A program made the translations under genes and the position numbers. DNA of 64,000 nucleotides, from contig CAVSHP010000005.1 of NCBI GenBank assembly GCA_963727635.1, positions 1 through 64,000 on the forward strand, in the 5' to 3' direction. The notes beneath the pieces are model-generated. The model had not been told where the DNA came from and ran no database searches. It saw only the letters and a program-made list of their open reading frames with translations. Shown piece by piece: positions 47,140 to 56,458 of the stretch. Position 1 is the stretch's first letter, and each line of letters begins with the position of its first letter. This DNA is from SZUA-36 sp963727635 (GTDB taxonomy: Bacteria > Pseudomonadota > Gammaproteobacteria > Xanthomonadales > SZUA-36).

Positions 47140-47865
47140 ATGGAGAATGATTTTTACACCAACAGCGGCATCGACAGCCTGCTTCAACGCCTTGGCCTGG
47201 TGGTGATCGGAAGCTTGCCGGTCACAGACAGGGATCGTCTGACCGATCTCGCCGACGATTTACCGCTCGAATTGGCGGGCAAATTAACGGTCGGACAGTT
47301 GTTGCTCGTCGGTAATGGCGGTTCAACATTCTGGCCGGTTTTCAGCCGTTCCCCGGAATTTACGGATGGCCGGGCCGATCCGCTGGATCGCTGGAGCCGG
47401 CGGGTCGGCAATCAGCTTGCAACAGATCTGGGCGGACGGGCCATCTTCCCGTTCGAGGGTCCACCGTACCCGCCATTTCTTGCCTGGGCAGCCAGGACCG
47501 GAAAGGCGGTTTCGTCACGTCTGTCGCTGTATATCCACGAACGCTTCGGTTTGTGGCACGCCTACCGTTTTGCACTGGCAATCCCCTCGATAGACGAAGA
47601 GTCAGCACCCTGTGCTGAATTCAAATCCCCCTGTCTGAGCTGTGAGGACAAGCCATGTCTCGAGGCCTGTCCGGTCAATGCATTCGGGGGTCCGTCCTAC
47701 CGGGTTGACCTGTGTATGGATTACCTGCGAAGTGATGCGGACAGTGCCTGCCGCCAATTGGGTTGCGCATCGCGCAGGGCCTGCCCGGTGGGCAAGGTGT
47801 TTACCTATTTGCCGGAGCATGCGAGATTTCACATGACAGCGTTCGTCAGGTCCCGCCATGTGTAA
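47140..47865 (+). CDS. 4Fe-4S protein related to QueG
   Basis: 241 residues. C-terminal ferredoxin-like cluster motif: CLSCEDKPCLEACPVNAF (four Cys of one cluster) and CASRRACPVG, close to the arrangement at the end of epoxyqueuosine reductase QueG. The N-terminal half (LTVGQLLLVGNGGSTFWPVFSRS, FPFEGPPYPPFLAWAARTG) lacks the B12-binding domain known in QueG, so it is not QueG itself. Cytosolic. A stand-alone electron-transfer or iron-sulfur protein is the safest call. It is divergent from the propeller gene, with a 42-base gap, and converges on the lipoprotein gene. Confidence 0.8.
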   Translation: MENDFYTNSGIDSLLQRLGLVVIGSLPVTDRDRLTDLADDLPLELAGKLTVGQLLLVGNGGSTFWPVFSRSPEFTDGRADPLDRWSRRVGNQLATDLGGRAIFPFEGPPYPPFLAWAARTGKAVSSRLSLYIHERFGLWHAYRFALAIPSIDEESAPCAEFKSPCLSCEDKPCLEACPVNAFGGPSYRVDLCMDYLRSDADSACRQLGCASRRACPVGKVFTYLPEHARFHMTAFVRSRHV

Positions 47866-47995
47866 TTAAACCATTTTTTAACCGCTAACCCGCTTGAATT
47901 TCACGCCAGGCGGACCAGGTCGCGCTCGACCTGATTAATGGCCAGGAGAACAACGGCGGGACACCGCAGGCAGAGATCGCGGGGAAACCGACACA

Positions 47996-48023
47996 GCCCC
48001 AACCAAGCTAACGAGGTTGGGGC
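47996..48023. terminator. Stem-loop between convergent genes
   Basis: GCCCCAACC (47996-48004) pairs with GGTTGGGGC (48015-48023) around a ten-base loop. No T-run; it lies between the ferredoxin-like gene and the lipoprotein gene. Confidence 0.45.
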
Positions 48024-48052
48024 CGTGACATTGGTGTGTAACGCAGACTTAC

Positions 48053-48528
48053 TCAGCCGCCGTCAGAATCCTTTTTGACTTCGTCAACCTTTTTCTCAAC
48101 AGCCTGCTTTGTTGAGTCGTAGGCTTCACCTGCTGCAGCGGCGGTTTCTTTCGCCATTTCTTTGGCCGCCTCGGCTGCCTCATCGCTCATTTCCTTGGCC
48201 GCGTCAGCTGCATCACTGGCCATATCACTAGCCTTGTCATAGGTATCGCTGGCCGTTTCACCGGCCTTGTCATAGGCGTCACTGGCTGCATCACTGGCCT
48301 TGTCATAGGCTTCGTCGGCAGCTTCGCCCGCCTGCGCTGCCTTGTCAGATACGGCGTCAGCAGCTGAATTCGCAGCCTCCTTCATCTCCGTTCCCGCGGC
48401 TTTAACGTGTTCGACGGCTTCAGAGGCGTTCTTGGACGCTGCGCCTTCCTTGCCATCATCACTCTTGCTACAGGCTGCCAGCGCAGCCGCCATTAAGATC
48501 AAAACCACAAAGTTGTCAGTCTCTTCAT
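48053..48528 (-). CDS. LEA-like Ala/Asp-rich lipoprotein (one frame break)
   Basis: About 158 residues. The start MKRLTTL at 48528 joins, near 48510, VVLILMAAALAACSKSDDG, which gives a good lipobox (LAAC). The mature part is very hydrophilic: runs of A-x-D-K with KASDAASDAYDKAGETASD and AAEAAKEMAKETAAAA, eleven-residue-like periodicity as in group 3 LEA proteins and their bacterial kin. Such proteins are disordered in water and fold to helices on drying or at membranes; a desiccation or envelope-stress role is an inference. The tail is KKVDEVKKDSDGG. Confidence 0.75.
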
Positions 48529-48612
48529 TTCTACTATCATCATATTTGGACTCCAATTTATCCCTGCCCCATAAAACGGTGGACAAAGTTAATCACAACA
48601 GACTTCCAAATG

Positions 48613-49618
48613 CTATTTCAAGTATTGACTATTTTCCGTTTCATGAGCCTCTTTCGGATTCATGCCCTTTAAGAATTTGAACAGGTCGCTGTCGGTGGAC
48701 AGAACCAGGGTCGTATTATCCGCGATGATGTCCTTGTAGGACTTGCATGGTCCGGGTGAACTCGTAGAATTCGACCGACTTCCGGACTCTGGTTGTAGGC
48801 CTTGGCGTAAATTTCCGTGGCCTTTGCATCCGCCTGCCACGGATTTCTTCAACCTCGCGATAGGCTTCGGACTGGATCTTGTTCAGGTCACGCATGCGAT
48901 TGCCGCTGAATCCTGGCTGCCTCGCCATTGCCTTCCGACAGGAAAAGTTCGGCGATTTGCCGGCGTTCGCTGATCATACGGTCATAGATTTTCGGTCGTA
49001 CACTTTGATTGTAATTGATCCGTTTGAAGCGGATATCGAGCAGTTCGATTCCAAATACCTGGACCTTCTCGGCCGCAGCGTTGAAAATTTCCGCCTCGAC
49101 CATCTTGCGTCCCTTGCTGGATCGGTACAAGTGAGCCTATTTCAGTCTCTTCCTGCGTACCGGCCAGCAGCGGGTCCTGCAGCGGCATACGATCTTTGGT
49201 GGTGCGGATGATCTCGATCAGTTCATGTTTTGCGACCGCGTTACGTGTTTCACTGCCGAGGATATCGTCGAGTCGGGATTGCGCGCTGCGTTCATCACGC
49301 AAACGCAAAAAGTATTGCAATGGATCAACAATCCGCCAACGTGCGTACAGGTCGACCGAGATGTAGAGCTTGTCCTTGGTCGGCATATCCGAGGGACTGC
49401 CGTCCCATTCCAGGATCCGTTTGTCGATCGGGTTGACCACCTGGATGAACGGGATCTTTACCTTCAGGCCGGCGGTGGTGATGGGTTCGCCCACCGGTTT
49501 GCCAAACTGCGTGATGATCATCTGCTGTACTTCGCTGACGGTATAAAGGGAATTCATCAGCAGGAAAGCGACAATGGCCAGGAATACCAGGCCGCGATAT
49601 TTTCTTAACCTGGCTCAT
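48613..49618 (-). CDS. hflC: HflC, FtsH-modulating SPFH protein (several frame breaks)
   Basis: Start ATG at 49618, four-base overlap with the likely hflK stop. MSQVKK opens the frame and LLMNSLYTVSEVQQMIITQFGKPVGEP follows in a second frame (break near 49590). SPFH/band-7 domain: VKIPFIQVVNPIDKRILEWDG, YISVDLYARWRIVDPLQYF; later FGIELLDIRFKRINYNQSV, RPKIYDRMISERRQIAELFLSEG, and (in other frames) RMRDLNKIQSEAYREVEEIRG and the C terminus SVEFYEFTRTMQ...LVLSTDSDLFKFLKG. Breaks near 49130, 48900, 48830 and 48730. HflC with HflK forms the inner-membrane complex around the FtsH protease. Total length is normal for HflC (about 330). Confidence 0.85.
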
Positions 49619-50692
49619 GGTTGTTCTCCTTTCTTTTCGCGACCTTGCGTTGGACTTTTCGTTCAGGTTGAGCAGCGGCAGGATGCCCTGCGACTGTTCA
49701 TCCACGATGATCTTGGAACGGATACCCGGCAGTACTGCCTGCATGGTCTCGAGATAGATACGCCGCCGCGTTACTTCCGGGGCCTTGCTGTACTCCTTGA
49801 ACAGGGCATCGAAACGGCTCGCGTCACCCTCGGCCTCGTTGATCCTTTTCAGCCGGTAGCCGTCCGCTTCGCGGATACGCTGATCCTTTTCACCTTCGGC
49901 AAGCGGGATGACCTTGTTGTAGTCGCGCCGCGCCTCGTTGATCAGTTTTTCCTTTTCCTGCTGCGCCTGGTTAACCTCGTTGAACGACTCCTGCACCGGA
50001 CCGGGCGGGTTGATGTTTTTCAATTGCACCTGGTCGATGCTGATGCCCATGGCATACTTGCTGGAGAGTTCCTGCATCTTTGATCAGGGCTTCTGTTTCG
50101 ATCTCCTGGCGACCGATGGTGATGACCTCGTCCACGGTGCGGTCACCGACCACCTCGCGCATGACCGATTCGGAAACGTGACGCAGTGTACCGCGTGGCT
50201 CGCGCACTTCGAACAGGTATTTGACCGGGTCGTTGATGCGGTACTGGACCACCCATTCCACCAGTGCTGCGTTCAGATCACCGGTTACCATTTCCGTTTC
50301 GAGCTGGCCGTCCCTTGGGCTCTGGAAAGGGTCGGTGGCGCCCGGGGTGGCAAAACCGAATTCCTGCTTCAATTGCCGTTTGATCGGGACAATGGTCGCC
50401 ACGTCGATACCAAAGGAAATTTGAAGTGCAGCCCGGGTGGCACCTCCTTGACGTATTTGCCGAAGCGCTGGATGATCGCCACCGAGTCACTGGGTACGGT
50501 GTAATAGGCGGTCCATGCCGTCAGTAAAACCAGGATTATGATCGCAAAGCCGAAAGGCCCCCGGGGGCTGCCGCCCGGTGCGATTCTCCTCAGTTGCGCC
50601 TGTCCCTTGTGGATCAGTTCCTCGAGGTCAGGTGGGGTTCCCGAACCGTTGCCGGAGCCACCCCATCCGCCTTTGCCTTTTTGCCAGGACAT
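49615..50692 (-). CDS. hflK: HflK, FtsH-modulating SPFH protein (several frame breaks)
   Basis: Start MSWQKGKGGWGGSGNG at 50692, the usual Gly-rich opening, then a membrane helix (GFAIIILVLLTAWTAYYT) and the band-7 domain: DSVAIIQRFGKYVKEVPPGLHFKFP, WVVQYRINDPVKYLFEVREP, VGDRTVDEVITIGRQEIE, SSKYAMGISIDQVQLKNINPPGPVQESFNEVNQAQQEKE and RRRIYLETMQAVLPGIRSKIIVDEQSQGILPLLNL. Breaks lie near 50430, 50085 and 49640. In the frame after the last break the stop TGA overlaps the hflC ATG (ATGA), as is common. The pair controls FtsH access to substrates. Confidence 0.87.
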
Positions 50693-50865
50693 TCAAATAC
50701 TCTCCTTTCGCTTCTGATTGGGACCTATTGTATACCCTGAAGCATCAAATGCTTAATTGACGGGATACCAGCAAGCCGGATTCGCGAACGCAATCTCGAC
50801 ACGCTTACCCCATATCACCGCACCAGCGCCGGAGAGCTTCGAGGTTATAGGATAAAGCATCGCGA

Positions 50866-50895
50866 ATAAAAAAAGCCCGGCTGAAGCCGGGCTTA
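50866..50895 (-). terminator. Rho-independent terminator
   Basis: AAGCCCGGC, loop TGAA, GCCGGGCTT, with a run of seven As on the plus strand, giving a U-run on the minus-strand transcript. Ends the CTERM protein gene at 50919. Confidence 0.88.
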
Positions 50896-50918
50896 TTCCA
50901 AATCTGCAAACTTTCTGA

Positions 50919-51596
50919 TCAGGTCACACTTCTACGACGCAGCATTAACCCACCTAACAACAGGACGGACACTCCCAGCAAAATGAGTGCCTGCATATCC
51001 AGGGCCGGCACGGACGTAGTGTTTCCGATATTGATTGTGATCGTCTCTCCGGTTTCGATGTCCGACACGGAGTAAACGCCTGGGTTGAGTCCCAGGGACT
51101 CAATAGTAGCACCCGGCCCATAGGTCCAGGTTTGGTCAGGCGTCCACAGTCCATCAACTATGTCAGCACGTACAACCCCGATTCCGGCAGCCCTTATGTC
51201 TCCATCAAGCCCACTGTAGGTCGTAAACGATTTGCTGCCCTGTATGTCAGCCACGCTGAAGTTATCTGTTGCAAAAGGTCCGCCGGGATTGGTGATCGCG
51301 CTTGCATCGGTGCCGGTAGAGAAGCCGAATTGGGCATCGACAGGACCAAAGGAGGTGCCTCCCATGATGTCGATATCTCCGTCAGCATTGTTCTCGGTTC
51401 CTGTGCCGCCCCAACCGTCAGAAAGGTTGCTGACAACCAACTTGGTCGTATCCAGGGTGCCGGATGAGGTCATCGTGACCGTCCCCACTGTTTGCTTGAA
51501 AGTAAAAGTGACATTGGCCTCAGCCTGCAATGAAAAAATCAGTAGCAAGCCGAGTAATGCAGCCATGAAAAATTTACTGGGTGTGTCCCTGTACAT
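50919..51596 (-). CDS. Secreted protein with IPTL/VPxx-CTERM-like tail
   Basis: 225 residues. Signal peptide (FFMAALLGLLLIFSLQAEA), a beta-rich body (VTFTFKQTVGTVTMTSSG, LVVSNLSDGWGGTG, QTWTYGPGATIESLG), and a C-terminal VPALDMQALILLG motif with a hydrophobic helix and RRRSVT end. The tail matches the exosortase-type sorting form (IPTL/VP-motif, helix, Arg cluster), like the protein at 3430-4122. The body has the look of a PEP-CTERM protein with a conserved Trp and Gly-rich loops. Surface-sorted or matrix-associated. Single-gene transcript with its own terminator. Confidence 0.8.
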   Translation of the reverse strand: MYRDTPSKFFMAALLGLLLIFSLQAEANVTFTFKQTVGTVTMTSSGTLDTTKLVVSNLSDGWGGTGTENNADGDIDIMGGTSFGPVDAQFGFSTGTDASAITNPGGPFATDNFSVADIQGSKSFTTYSGLDGDIRAAGIGVVRADIVDGLWTPDQTWTYGPGATIESLGLNPGVYSVSDIETGETITINIGNTTSVPALDMQALILLGVSVLLLGGLMLRRRSVT

Positions 51597-51838
51597 GTTG
51601 AGCTCCTGTCAGATCATATTGTAGGATTTATTGTTTGGATCGGAGTATAAACCAGGTTGCTGTAATATTTGAAAACCTTTTTTGAAAATTTCCAATCCAA
51701 ATTTCCAGCCATGGCATTTGGACGAACTTGATAACGCGGCTACTGGCATTTTAAGCTTCGGACGATGCGTTAAATATCGTTTCGCGGAACTACAGCTTCG
51801 CCGCACCGATTCCCCCTCGCTTGTGTAAAACACCCTAA

Positions 51839-52375
51839 ATGACTATGCTTCCTGAGCTTTGTCAAACCGATGGAGTGACCGACACAGTCCTGACTCTCGA
51901 CCTGGCGGTCGGTTCGCGCTACCTGCAGGAACTGAGCAGGCGTGCGGCGCAGGATTGGCTGCCAAATCACAACATCGACTATATCAACGCAATGGTACCG
52001 CGCGGAGAGCCCTCAACCGATCAGTGGCAGGAGCATGTCGATGGCATGTCCAACTACTCCCCGCCAATCCTGCCAAAGGCCCCCGCAAAAATCGCCGTCA
52101 GCATGTGGCTGACAAATGGTCGTAAGCCAAACCCCAATTGCGATAATTTCAGTAAGTCGACACAGCTTGCCAAGTCCGACTACGTCCGGACCGTGCTGCC
52201 GAATGGCGAGGGTGTGACGCAGGGTTTTCTCGGCTACATGTTCTGGGCCGCCGGGTGTCCGTCGACCCGTAGCGTCTGTACGGCGCCACCGAACAGTTGT
52301 GAAGGCGGCATGGGGCAGGGCGCTGTACATTTCGGAATTCAGCCTTTGGATTTTTCAGCCCTGCGGGAGAATTGA
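51839..52375 (+). CDS. Hypothetical protein, uncertain
   Basis: 178 residues. It has LDLAVGSRYLQELSRRAAQDWLPNHNIDYINAMVPRG, a run of WLTNGRKPNPNCDNFSKS and a C-terminal Cys-containing region (GYMFWAAGCPSTRSVCTAPPNSCEGGMG). I recognise no family, see no signal peptide and no ribosome site before the ATG. It could be a fragment of a longer protein broken by an indel. Shadow frames on the other strand are no better. Confidence 0.35.
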   Translation: MTMLPELCQTDGVTDTVLTLDLAVGSRYLQELSRRAAQDWLPNHNIDYINAMVPRGEPSTDQWQEHVDGMSNYSPPILPKAPAKIAVSMWLTNGRKPNPNCDNFSKSTQLAKSDYVRTVLPNGEGVTQGFLGYMFWAAGCPSTRSVCTAPPNSCEGGMGQGAVHFGIQPLDFSALREN

Positions 52376-52555
52376 TCACCGCCAGCCTGGTGCGAATGCC
52401 CCCATTGCAAGGGGGGCCGCTTGCGCTGCACGGACAAACGGATGAAACACCTGTATTAACCATGATCAAGGACAACGCTAATGTTTAGTGCAAGCGCCCA
52501 AGCCCCACGCCTGCAATTAAAACAGGATCCGGCCAGGATCACTGCTTGAGTAACA

Positions 52556-53389
52556 TCAAAACACCCGCCAAAGTCGAATCGAAACTGACTCCGGCGACAT
52601 TGAAAGCGCTACGGTCCCGGCGGATGGGTCATTGAGACCCATAAACGCATCGTTGATGAATGCCGCAACAAAATGACCAAGGGCCATGCCGGCAAGCACA
52701 TCCGAGGGATAATGCACACCGGCTTCGACCCGGGCCCAGGCGGTGCCGGCTGCAATTACACCGAAGCCGATGTCCATCGTTTTCCGAAGGTTCGGGCTCA
52801 TGTCAATGGAGCGCACGTTGCGCGAGGCAAGGGTTGTAAAGGCTGCCGCTGAGGAGCTGTGGCCCGATGGAAAACTGTCGTTGCCACTGCCATTTGGCCG
52901 GGTTCTGTCCGTCCAGTTCTTGACGGCAGAAGTTATCCCGCCGGTCAACAAGATTGCGCTGGCTCCAACAGCGATTCCCTTGGTTTTGGCAGCAAGCCAC
53001 TCCCCCGATGAGTCTCCGCTGGGAGTGGCGAGGGACGTGACCAGCCATGCCCCGGCTGAAATGTCCCTAAGGACGCCGCTGGCATCTCGCGCAGACTGCT
53101 GCGAGCCAAACACGGGTGTGTTTTCCGACGCCCAACTGGCAACTTCACTGTCCCAATCACCAATTTGCAGGAGCGCGGCTCCGGCGAGAGGTGCCCAGGT
53201 ATATGGAGACTTGGCCGCACGCACAGCCGATTCACGCACTGCTTGCCAGCCCGGTTTGAAGGTTGCGTCCTGTCCCCAATCGCGACCGTTTGGCAGAGTA
53301 CTGCAGCCACAAAGAAAGTGGCTAATGCTCATCAGCAGTGCAAGTGTAAGTAGCCTTGTCGTTTTCGTGCGAATTACCGTCAAGATCAT
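52556..53389 (-). CDS. PAP2 family phosphatase lipoprotein
   Basis: 277 residues from the ATG at 53389. N-terminal hydrophobic helix with a lipobox-like LCGC (MSISHFLCGCSTLPNG). PAP2 motifs are complete: KNWTDRTRPNG (K-x6-RP), NDSFPSGHSSSAAAFT (PSGH) and ARVEAGVHYPSDVLAGMALG (R-x5-H-x3-D). It removes phosphate from lipid phosphates or similar compounds on the outer side of the inner membrane or in the periplasm. The membrane helices usual in PAP2 enzymes are few here, so it resembles the lipoprotein branch. A possible operon with the CYTH protein is unproven, as about 300 bases separate them. Confidence 0.88.
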   Translation of the reverse strand: MILTVIRTKTTRLLTLALLMSISHFLCGCSTLPNGRDWGQDATFKPGWQAVRESAVRAAKSPYTWAPLAGAALLQIGDWDSEVASWASENTPVFGSQQSARDASGVLRDISAGAWLVTSLATPSGDSSGEWLAAKTKGIAVGASAILLTGGITSAVKNWTDRTRPNGSGNDSFPSGHSSSAAAFTTLASRNVRSIDMSPNLRKTMDIGFGVIAAGTAWARVEAGVHYPSDVLAGMALGHFVAAFINDAFMGLNDPSAGTVALSMSPESVSIRLWRVF

Positions 53390-53690
53390 GGACCACCCCA
53401 TATTATTTAATATTCAATTTTGAGCAGGCATACAACGAAGTTTGAATCTGTAGCACATTATAAGCCGATCACACCAGTGCGTCAGCGAATCCGACTTGTC
53501 ACCTGCCCGGGCTGGTGGCCAACAGCCAGGTATTCTAAAAGGTGGTCTATGGCCGTTTGCAATCCTTGGGATTGTTGAAAATTGTGCAAATTCTATGGCC
53601 GCTCGCTGTCTGCGACCTCAAGCCGGAACTCAGTGGCAGCAAACGGCTACAGATTCAACCGGCCGACGCAACACATTGGTAATATCGTTG
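53390..53690. other. Intergenic gap, nothing seen
   Basis: Separates two same-strand genes. No gene, terminator or repeat was recognised. It may hold the PAP2 gene promoter. Confidence 0.4.
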
Positions 53691-54515
53691 TTACGGCGCC
53701 GGGTCAGATGGCGGTGTCGCAGCCGACAAGCCTGGTTGGAAAAAATCAAGTACCATCTGGGTTTTGCTCTGACCGGTAGGTTCGCCGATACCAGCATCTC
53801 TGGCCGCAGCAAAAAATTTCCCGGCCAGTTCCTTTGCAAGCTCATCGCTCTCCGCTTTTACCTTGGCGGAGACTTCAAGAATGTCCCGGGTTTTGCCTTC
53901 CTTTTGCAGGTTCCAGACTTCAACGGTTATGTCCTCGGGGAATCCGTCGAGTTTCCACTGTTTGCGCCAGACCAAAACTTCTACCGGACCGTATAAGCGT
54001 AAATCCGTCCAGTTGAAACCTGCCACCCGGGCCGTCACCAGTTCTTTTTGCTCCTTGCTGAACAGTTCAACAACTGCCTGTTGGCCGGCAACGACTTCCG
54101 ATAACAATCCATTGATGGGCAAATCGTGATCCAATGAACGCGAGTGAGCAGGCCCGGCTTCATTGGTCCAGTCTTGCTCGGGCTGGATTTCCAATTCTCT
54201 TTCGCTAAGTTCAAGCGCGTCATTGTCGGCCCGGAGCTTGACCGTCGAGTCGGTACGGCCTTTGCTTGACTGGCGAGCTCGCAAAATCAAGTGGTTGGCT
54301 GCCAACAATCTCTGGCCGGTATCAAAAAAACACACGGTCCTTTTTTTTGCCCGGCGTTCATCCAGCTTGAGTGCCTTGAGCGCCTGCTCCGTGTTTGCGG
54401 CTGTTACGATAAGTTTAATTTCATTTTTCCGCGCCAGCGCAGACGCCGCACTCACGTCGCCGCCGCTCAGGAGTAGCGCCACGACAGACACGACAAACAG
54501 TTTTCTGCTAAGCAT
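53691..54515 (-). CDS. Exported CYTH-like protein
   Basis: 274 residues from the ATG at 54515. A signal peptide (KLFVVSVVALLLSGGDVSA) is unusual for this fold. The CYTH/TTM barrel is suggested by KNEIKLIV (ExExK position with Lys in place of the first Glu), RTVCFFDTGQRLLAANHLILRARQ (substrate Arg in LRAR), STVKLR, SERELEIQPEQDW, VLVWRKQWKLDGFPEDITVEVW and a final helix. TTM enzymes cut triphosphates, cyclise ATP or make polyphosphate. The altered first motif and the export signal suggest a divergent, perhaps non-catalytic or polyphosphate-binding, member. The frame is intact. Confidence 0.65.
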   Translation of the reverse strand: MLSRKLFVVSVVALLLSGGDVSAASALARKNEIKLIVTAANTEQALKALKLDERRAKKRTVCFFDTGQRLLAANHLILRARQSSKGRTDSTVKLRADNDALELSERELEIQPEQDWTNEAGPAHSRSLDHDLPINGLLSEVVAGQQAVVELFSKEQKELVTARVAGFNWTDLRLYGPVEVLVWRKQWKLDGFPEDITVEVWNLQKEGKTRDILEVSAKVKAESDELAKELAGKFFAAARDAGIGEPTGQSKTQMVLDFFQPGLSAATPPSDPAP

Positions 54516-54644
54516 GATTGAACTCAATGTTTAGTGGCGAAGTTAAAACATACCAATGTTTGGGACTGCGCATTGAAATCCGATGCGCACGACCTGCGAC
54601 TCCTCCGGCAGGAACACGCCCGATACAGTGTGCTCACAGCTTCC

Positions 54645-55394
54645 TTAGCCTGTAGCTTTGGCAGTTTGCGGTTTCGGAGTCTCCTCCGGAGAATTCCTGT
54701 CGAAGACCATCTGCATCTGCCTGAGCTTGATAACCCCGTATATCACAACGATCGTCATGCTAACGACCAGAACGACGGTAAATAATGTTTCCAGGTCGTT
54801 CATGGCATGCCGGTTAGCGATATGACTGCCAATGATCAGAAAAAAAATACCGAGGTTTATAATCCAGTTCACTGTCTTCGGTACAACGAAATGCAAAGTG
54901 CCAAACCCGGCTAACTGGTACAGCATGAATGGCAGCATCGCAGCCGCCGGCAGCAGTTCAGTGGGGTCCAGCGTAGAGATGGTCAGACTCTGTGCCACCA
55001 TGTGCGAGGCACCGTGCAGCAAAGCGCTGTGCGCCAACTGGTTGAACAAAGCCGGTACCGCGCAGATGATGGGTACTGCCGCCAGCAGTTCGAGTATCAA
55101 CGAGCCACACCAGACACCTGTCCTGGACGCGGAATCACCGCCAGCGCCTACGGACTGTGAACCGACGAACAGTCCGGCCACGACAGCCGCCGCGCTGGCG
55201 AGCATCATTAGCGCTACGGTTAATCCGAAACCGGCCGGATCGCCGGCCTTGAGTAACAGTATGCCGAGAAACCCAGGAGTGTAGACCATGACGCGCACCG
55301 TCTTGGCCCACACGCGTACATCACGATCTGGCGGCATGATGGGAAGTGCCTGCCCGTCTTTTCCTATGGTTGGCCTGTCTTTAACTTTAGACAT
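54645..55394 (-). CDS. Multi-pass membrane protein of unknown function
   Basis: 249 residues from the ATG at 55394 (AGGGAG lies upstream). About five membrane helices: VMVYTPGFLGILLL, VALMMLASAAAVVAGLFVG, LILELLAAVPIICAVPALF, PAAAMLPFMLYQLAGFGT, WIINLGIFFLIIGSHIA and a last VVLVVSMTIVVIYGVI, with a cytosolic N terminus and a charged C-terminal tail. I do not recognise a family. A location next to the pore-type protein (55513) and the same strand hint at a membrane unit, which is an inference. Confidence 0.65.
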   Translation of the reverse strand: MSKVKDRPTIGKDGQALPIMPPDRDVRVWAKTVRVMVYTPGFLGILLLKAGDPAGFGLTVALMMLASAAAVVAGLFVGSQSVGAGGDSASRTGVWCGSLILELLAAVPIICAVPALFNQLAHSALLHGASHMVAQSLTISTLDPTELLPAAAMLPFMLYQLAGFGTLHFVVPKTVNWIINLGIFFLIIGSHIANRHAMNDLETLFTVVLVVSMTIVVIYGVIKLRQMQMVFDRNSPEETPKPQTAKATG

Positions 55395-55512
55395 GATATA
55401 TCTCCCTGGGGTCAAAAATGTAGTATTTTTTGGTCGTTAGCCATGTATAAGATTTTGTTTATTCTGCTCTTTTGTATTTTCCGGTTCACCAACGCCGACC
55501 TGCTGCGGCGGT

Positions 55513-55977
55513 TTAATCGTCGATATTTTGCATCTTCATCACCACCGCAGCGAGCATGGCGGTTGACCAACCAAACATAAGCATCGCATTCATGCTCTCG
55601 AAGCCACCAAGACCTTGCCAGTGTGGAGGCAGAATAATACCGCTTTCACCCATGGTCGAGTAACTGGCAATCGAGAAGTACATTGCCTTGATGAATGAGG
55701 GGAGAATTCCGCGTATAAAATACATAAACGCCCAAATCGTTAATTCAATAAAATGCGCTGCCATTATGATACCGGCGATACCGACCATGACCTGCAGCCG
55801 GGTTCTGCGACTACCTTTTGTGGCCCAAAACTGCTTGAAATACCGACGCACCCCGCTCATGGCGGTATAGTGGGTGAGCACTGTGAGACTGGTCATCAAT
55901 ATGGCTATCAGAAACTGCTCCACATAACGCCAATCGAATCCCGCAACGACGTCAACACCCGGTATATTCTCTGTCAA
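55513..55977 (-). CDS. Potassium-channel-like pore protein with divergent filter
   Basis: 154 residues, TTG start with GGGGA upstream. Two membrane helices and a pore loop as in two-helix K channels: LIAILMTSLTVLTHYTAMSGVRR, then VMVGIAGIIMAAHFIELTIWAFMYFI, the pore FSIASYSTMGESGIILPPHWQGLGGFES and a last helix AMLMFGWSTAMLAAVVM. The pore and last-helix pattern (IILPPxWxxLG.E.MNA.LMFGWSTA) matches bacterial ion-channel (Ion_trans_2) relatives, but the usual selectivity-filter TxGYGD is TMGESG here. Substrate selectivity unknown. Confidence 0.75.
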   Translation of the reverse strand: MTENIPGVDVVAGFDWRYVEQFLIAILMTSLTVLTHYTAMSGVRRYFKQFWATKGSRRTRLQVMVGIAGIIMAAHFIELTIWAFMYFIRGILPSFIKAMYFSIASYSTMGESGIILPPHWQGLGGFESMNAMLMFGWSTAMLAAVVMKMQNIDD

Positions 55978-56458
55978 GTTACATCCCCATTGCGATTGTC
56001 AGGTGGCCTCGTAAGAGCTCGAGGTAGCAATTTTTTCCGTCGCAACTTTACTCCTCAAGATCACGGAAATTCAATCTCCCATCGGGGTATTTATTAATTC
56101 AAACGCTTATTTCCCAAATCCCCGCAGCATTGAACAGCCCAGACTGGACATCCGGATAAGGAATTGAAGCCACCAGAGGTACACATCGGGCGGGAAGTGG
56201 CGATTCCGAAGGCCGAGCCACAAGGTAAATTTTTCCGCGATGTGATGGACTGCAAACAGCCAAAAGCCAACATAATGATGGCGTCAAACTTACACAGCTC
56301 CGACCCCGCAATGTCGCGCGAATTCGGGCCGCGGTGTTATAATTGCACCGTTTAAATAGCCACTGGGTCCGCAGACGGAAATCGGCGGGTGCGAATCGCT
56401 TAAAACGCAGCCGATGGGCTGCTTCAGAACGTCAAAACAAACACAGGAGTTCAATTCA
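55978..56458. other. Intergenic gap, nothing certain
   Basis: No gene with a credible start or family signal; open frames on both strands are short and unremarkable. It separates divergent genes and must contain promoters for both. The 56340-56440 part has a GC change toward the rubrerythrin start but no motif I can name. Confidence 0.4.

Noticed and set aside
47140..47865. QueG (epoxyqueuosine reductase)
   Set aside because: Only the ferredoxin-like end matches; the B12 domain is missing.
55978..56458. A small gene in the 480-base gap
   Set aside because: Frames on either strand lack a ribosome site and any family-like pattern.
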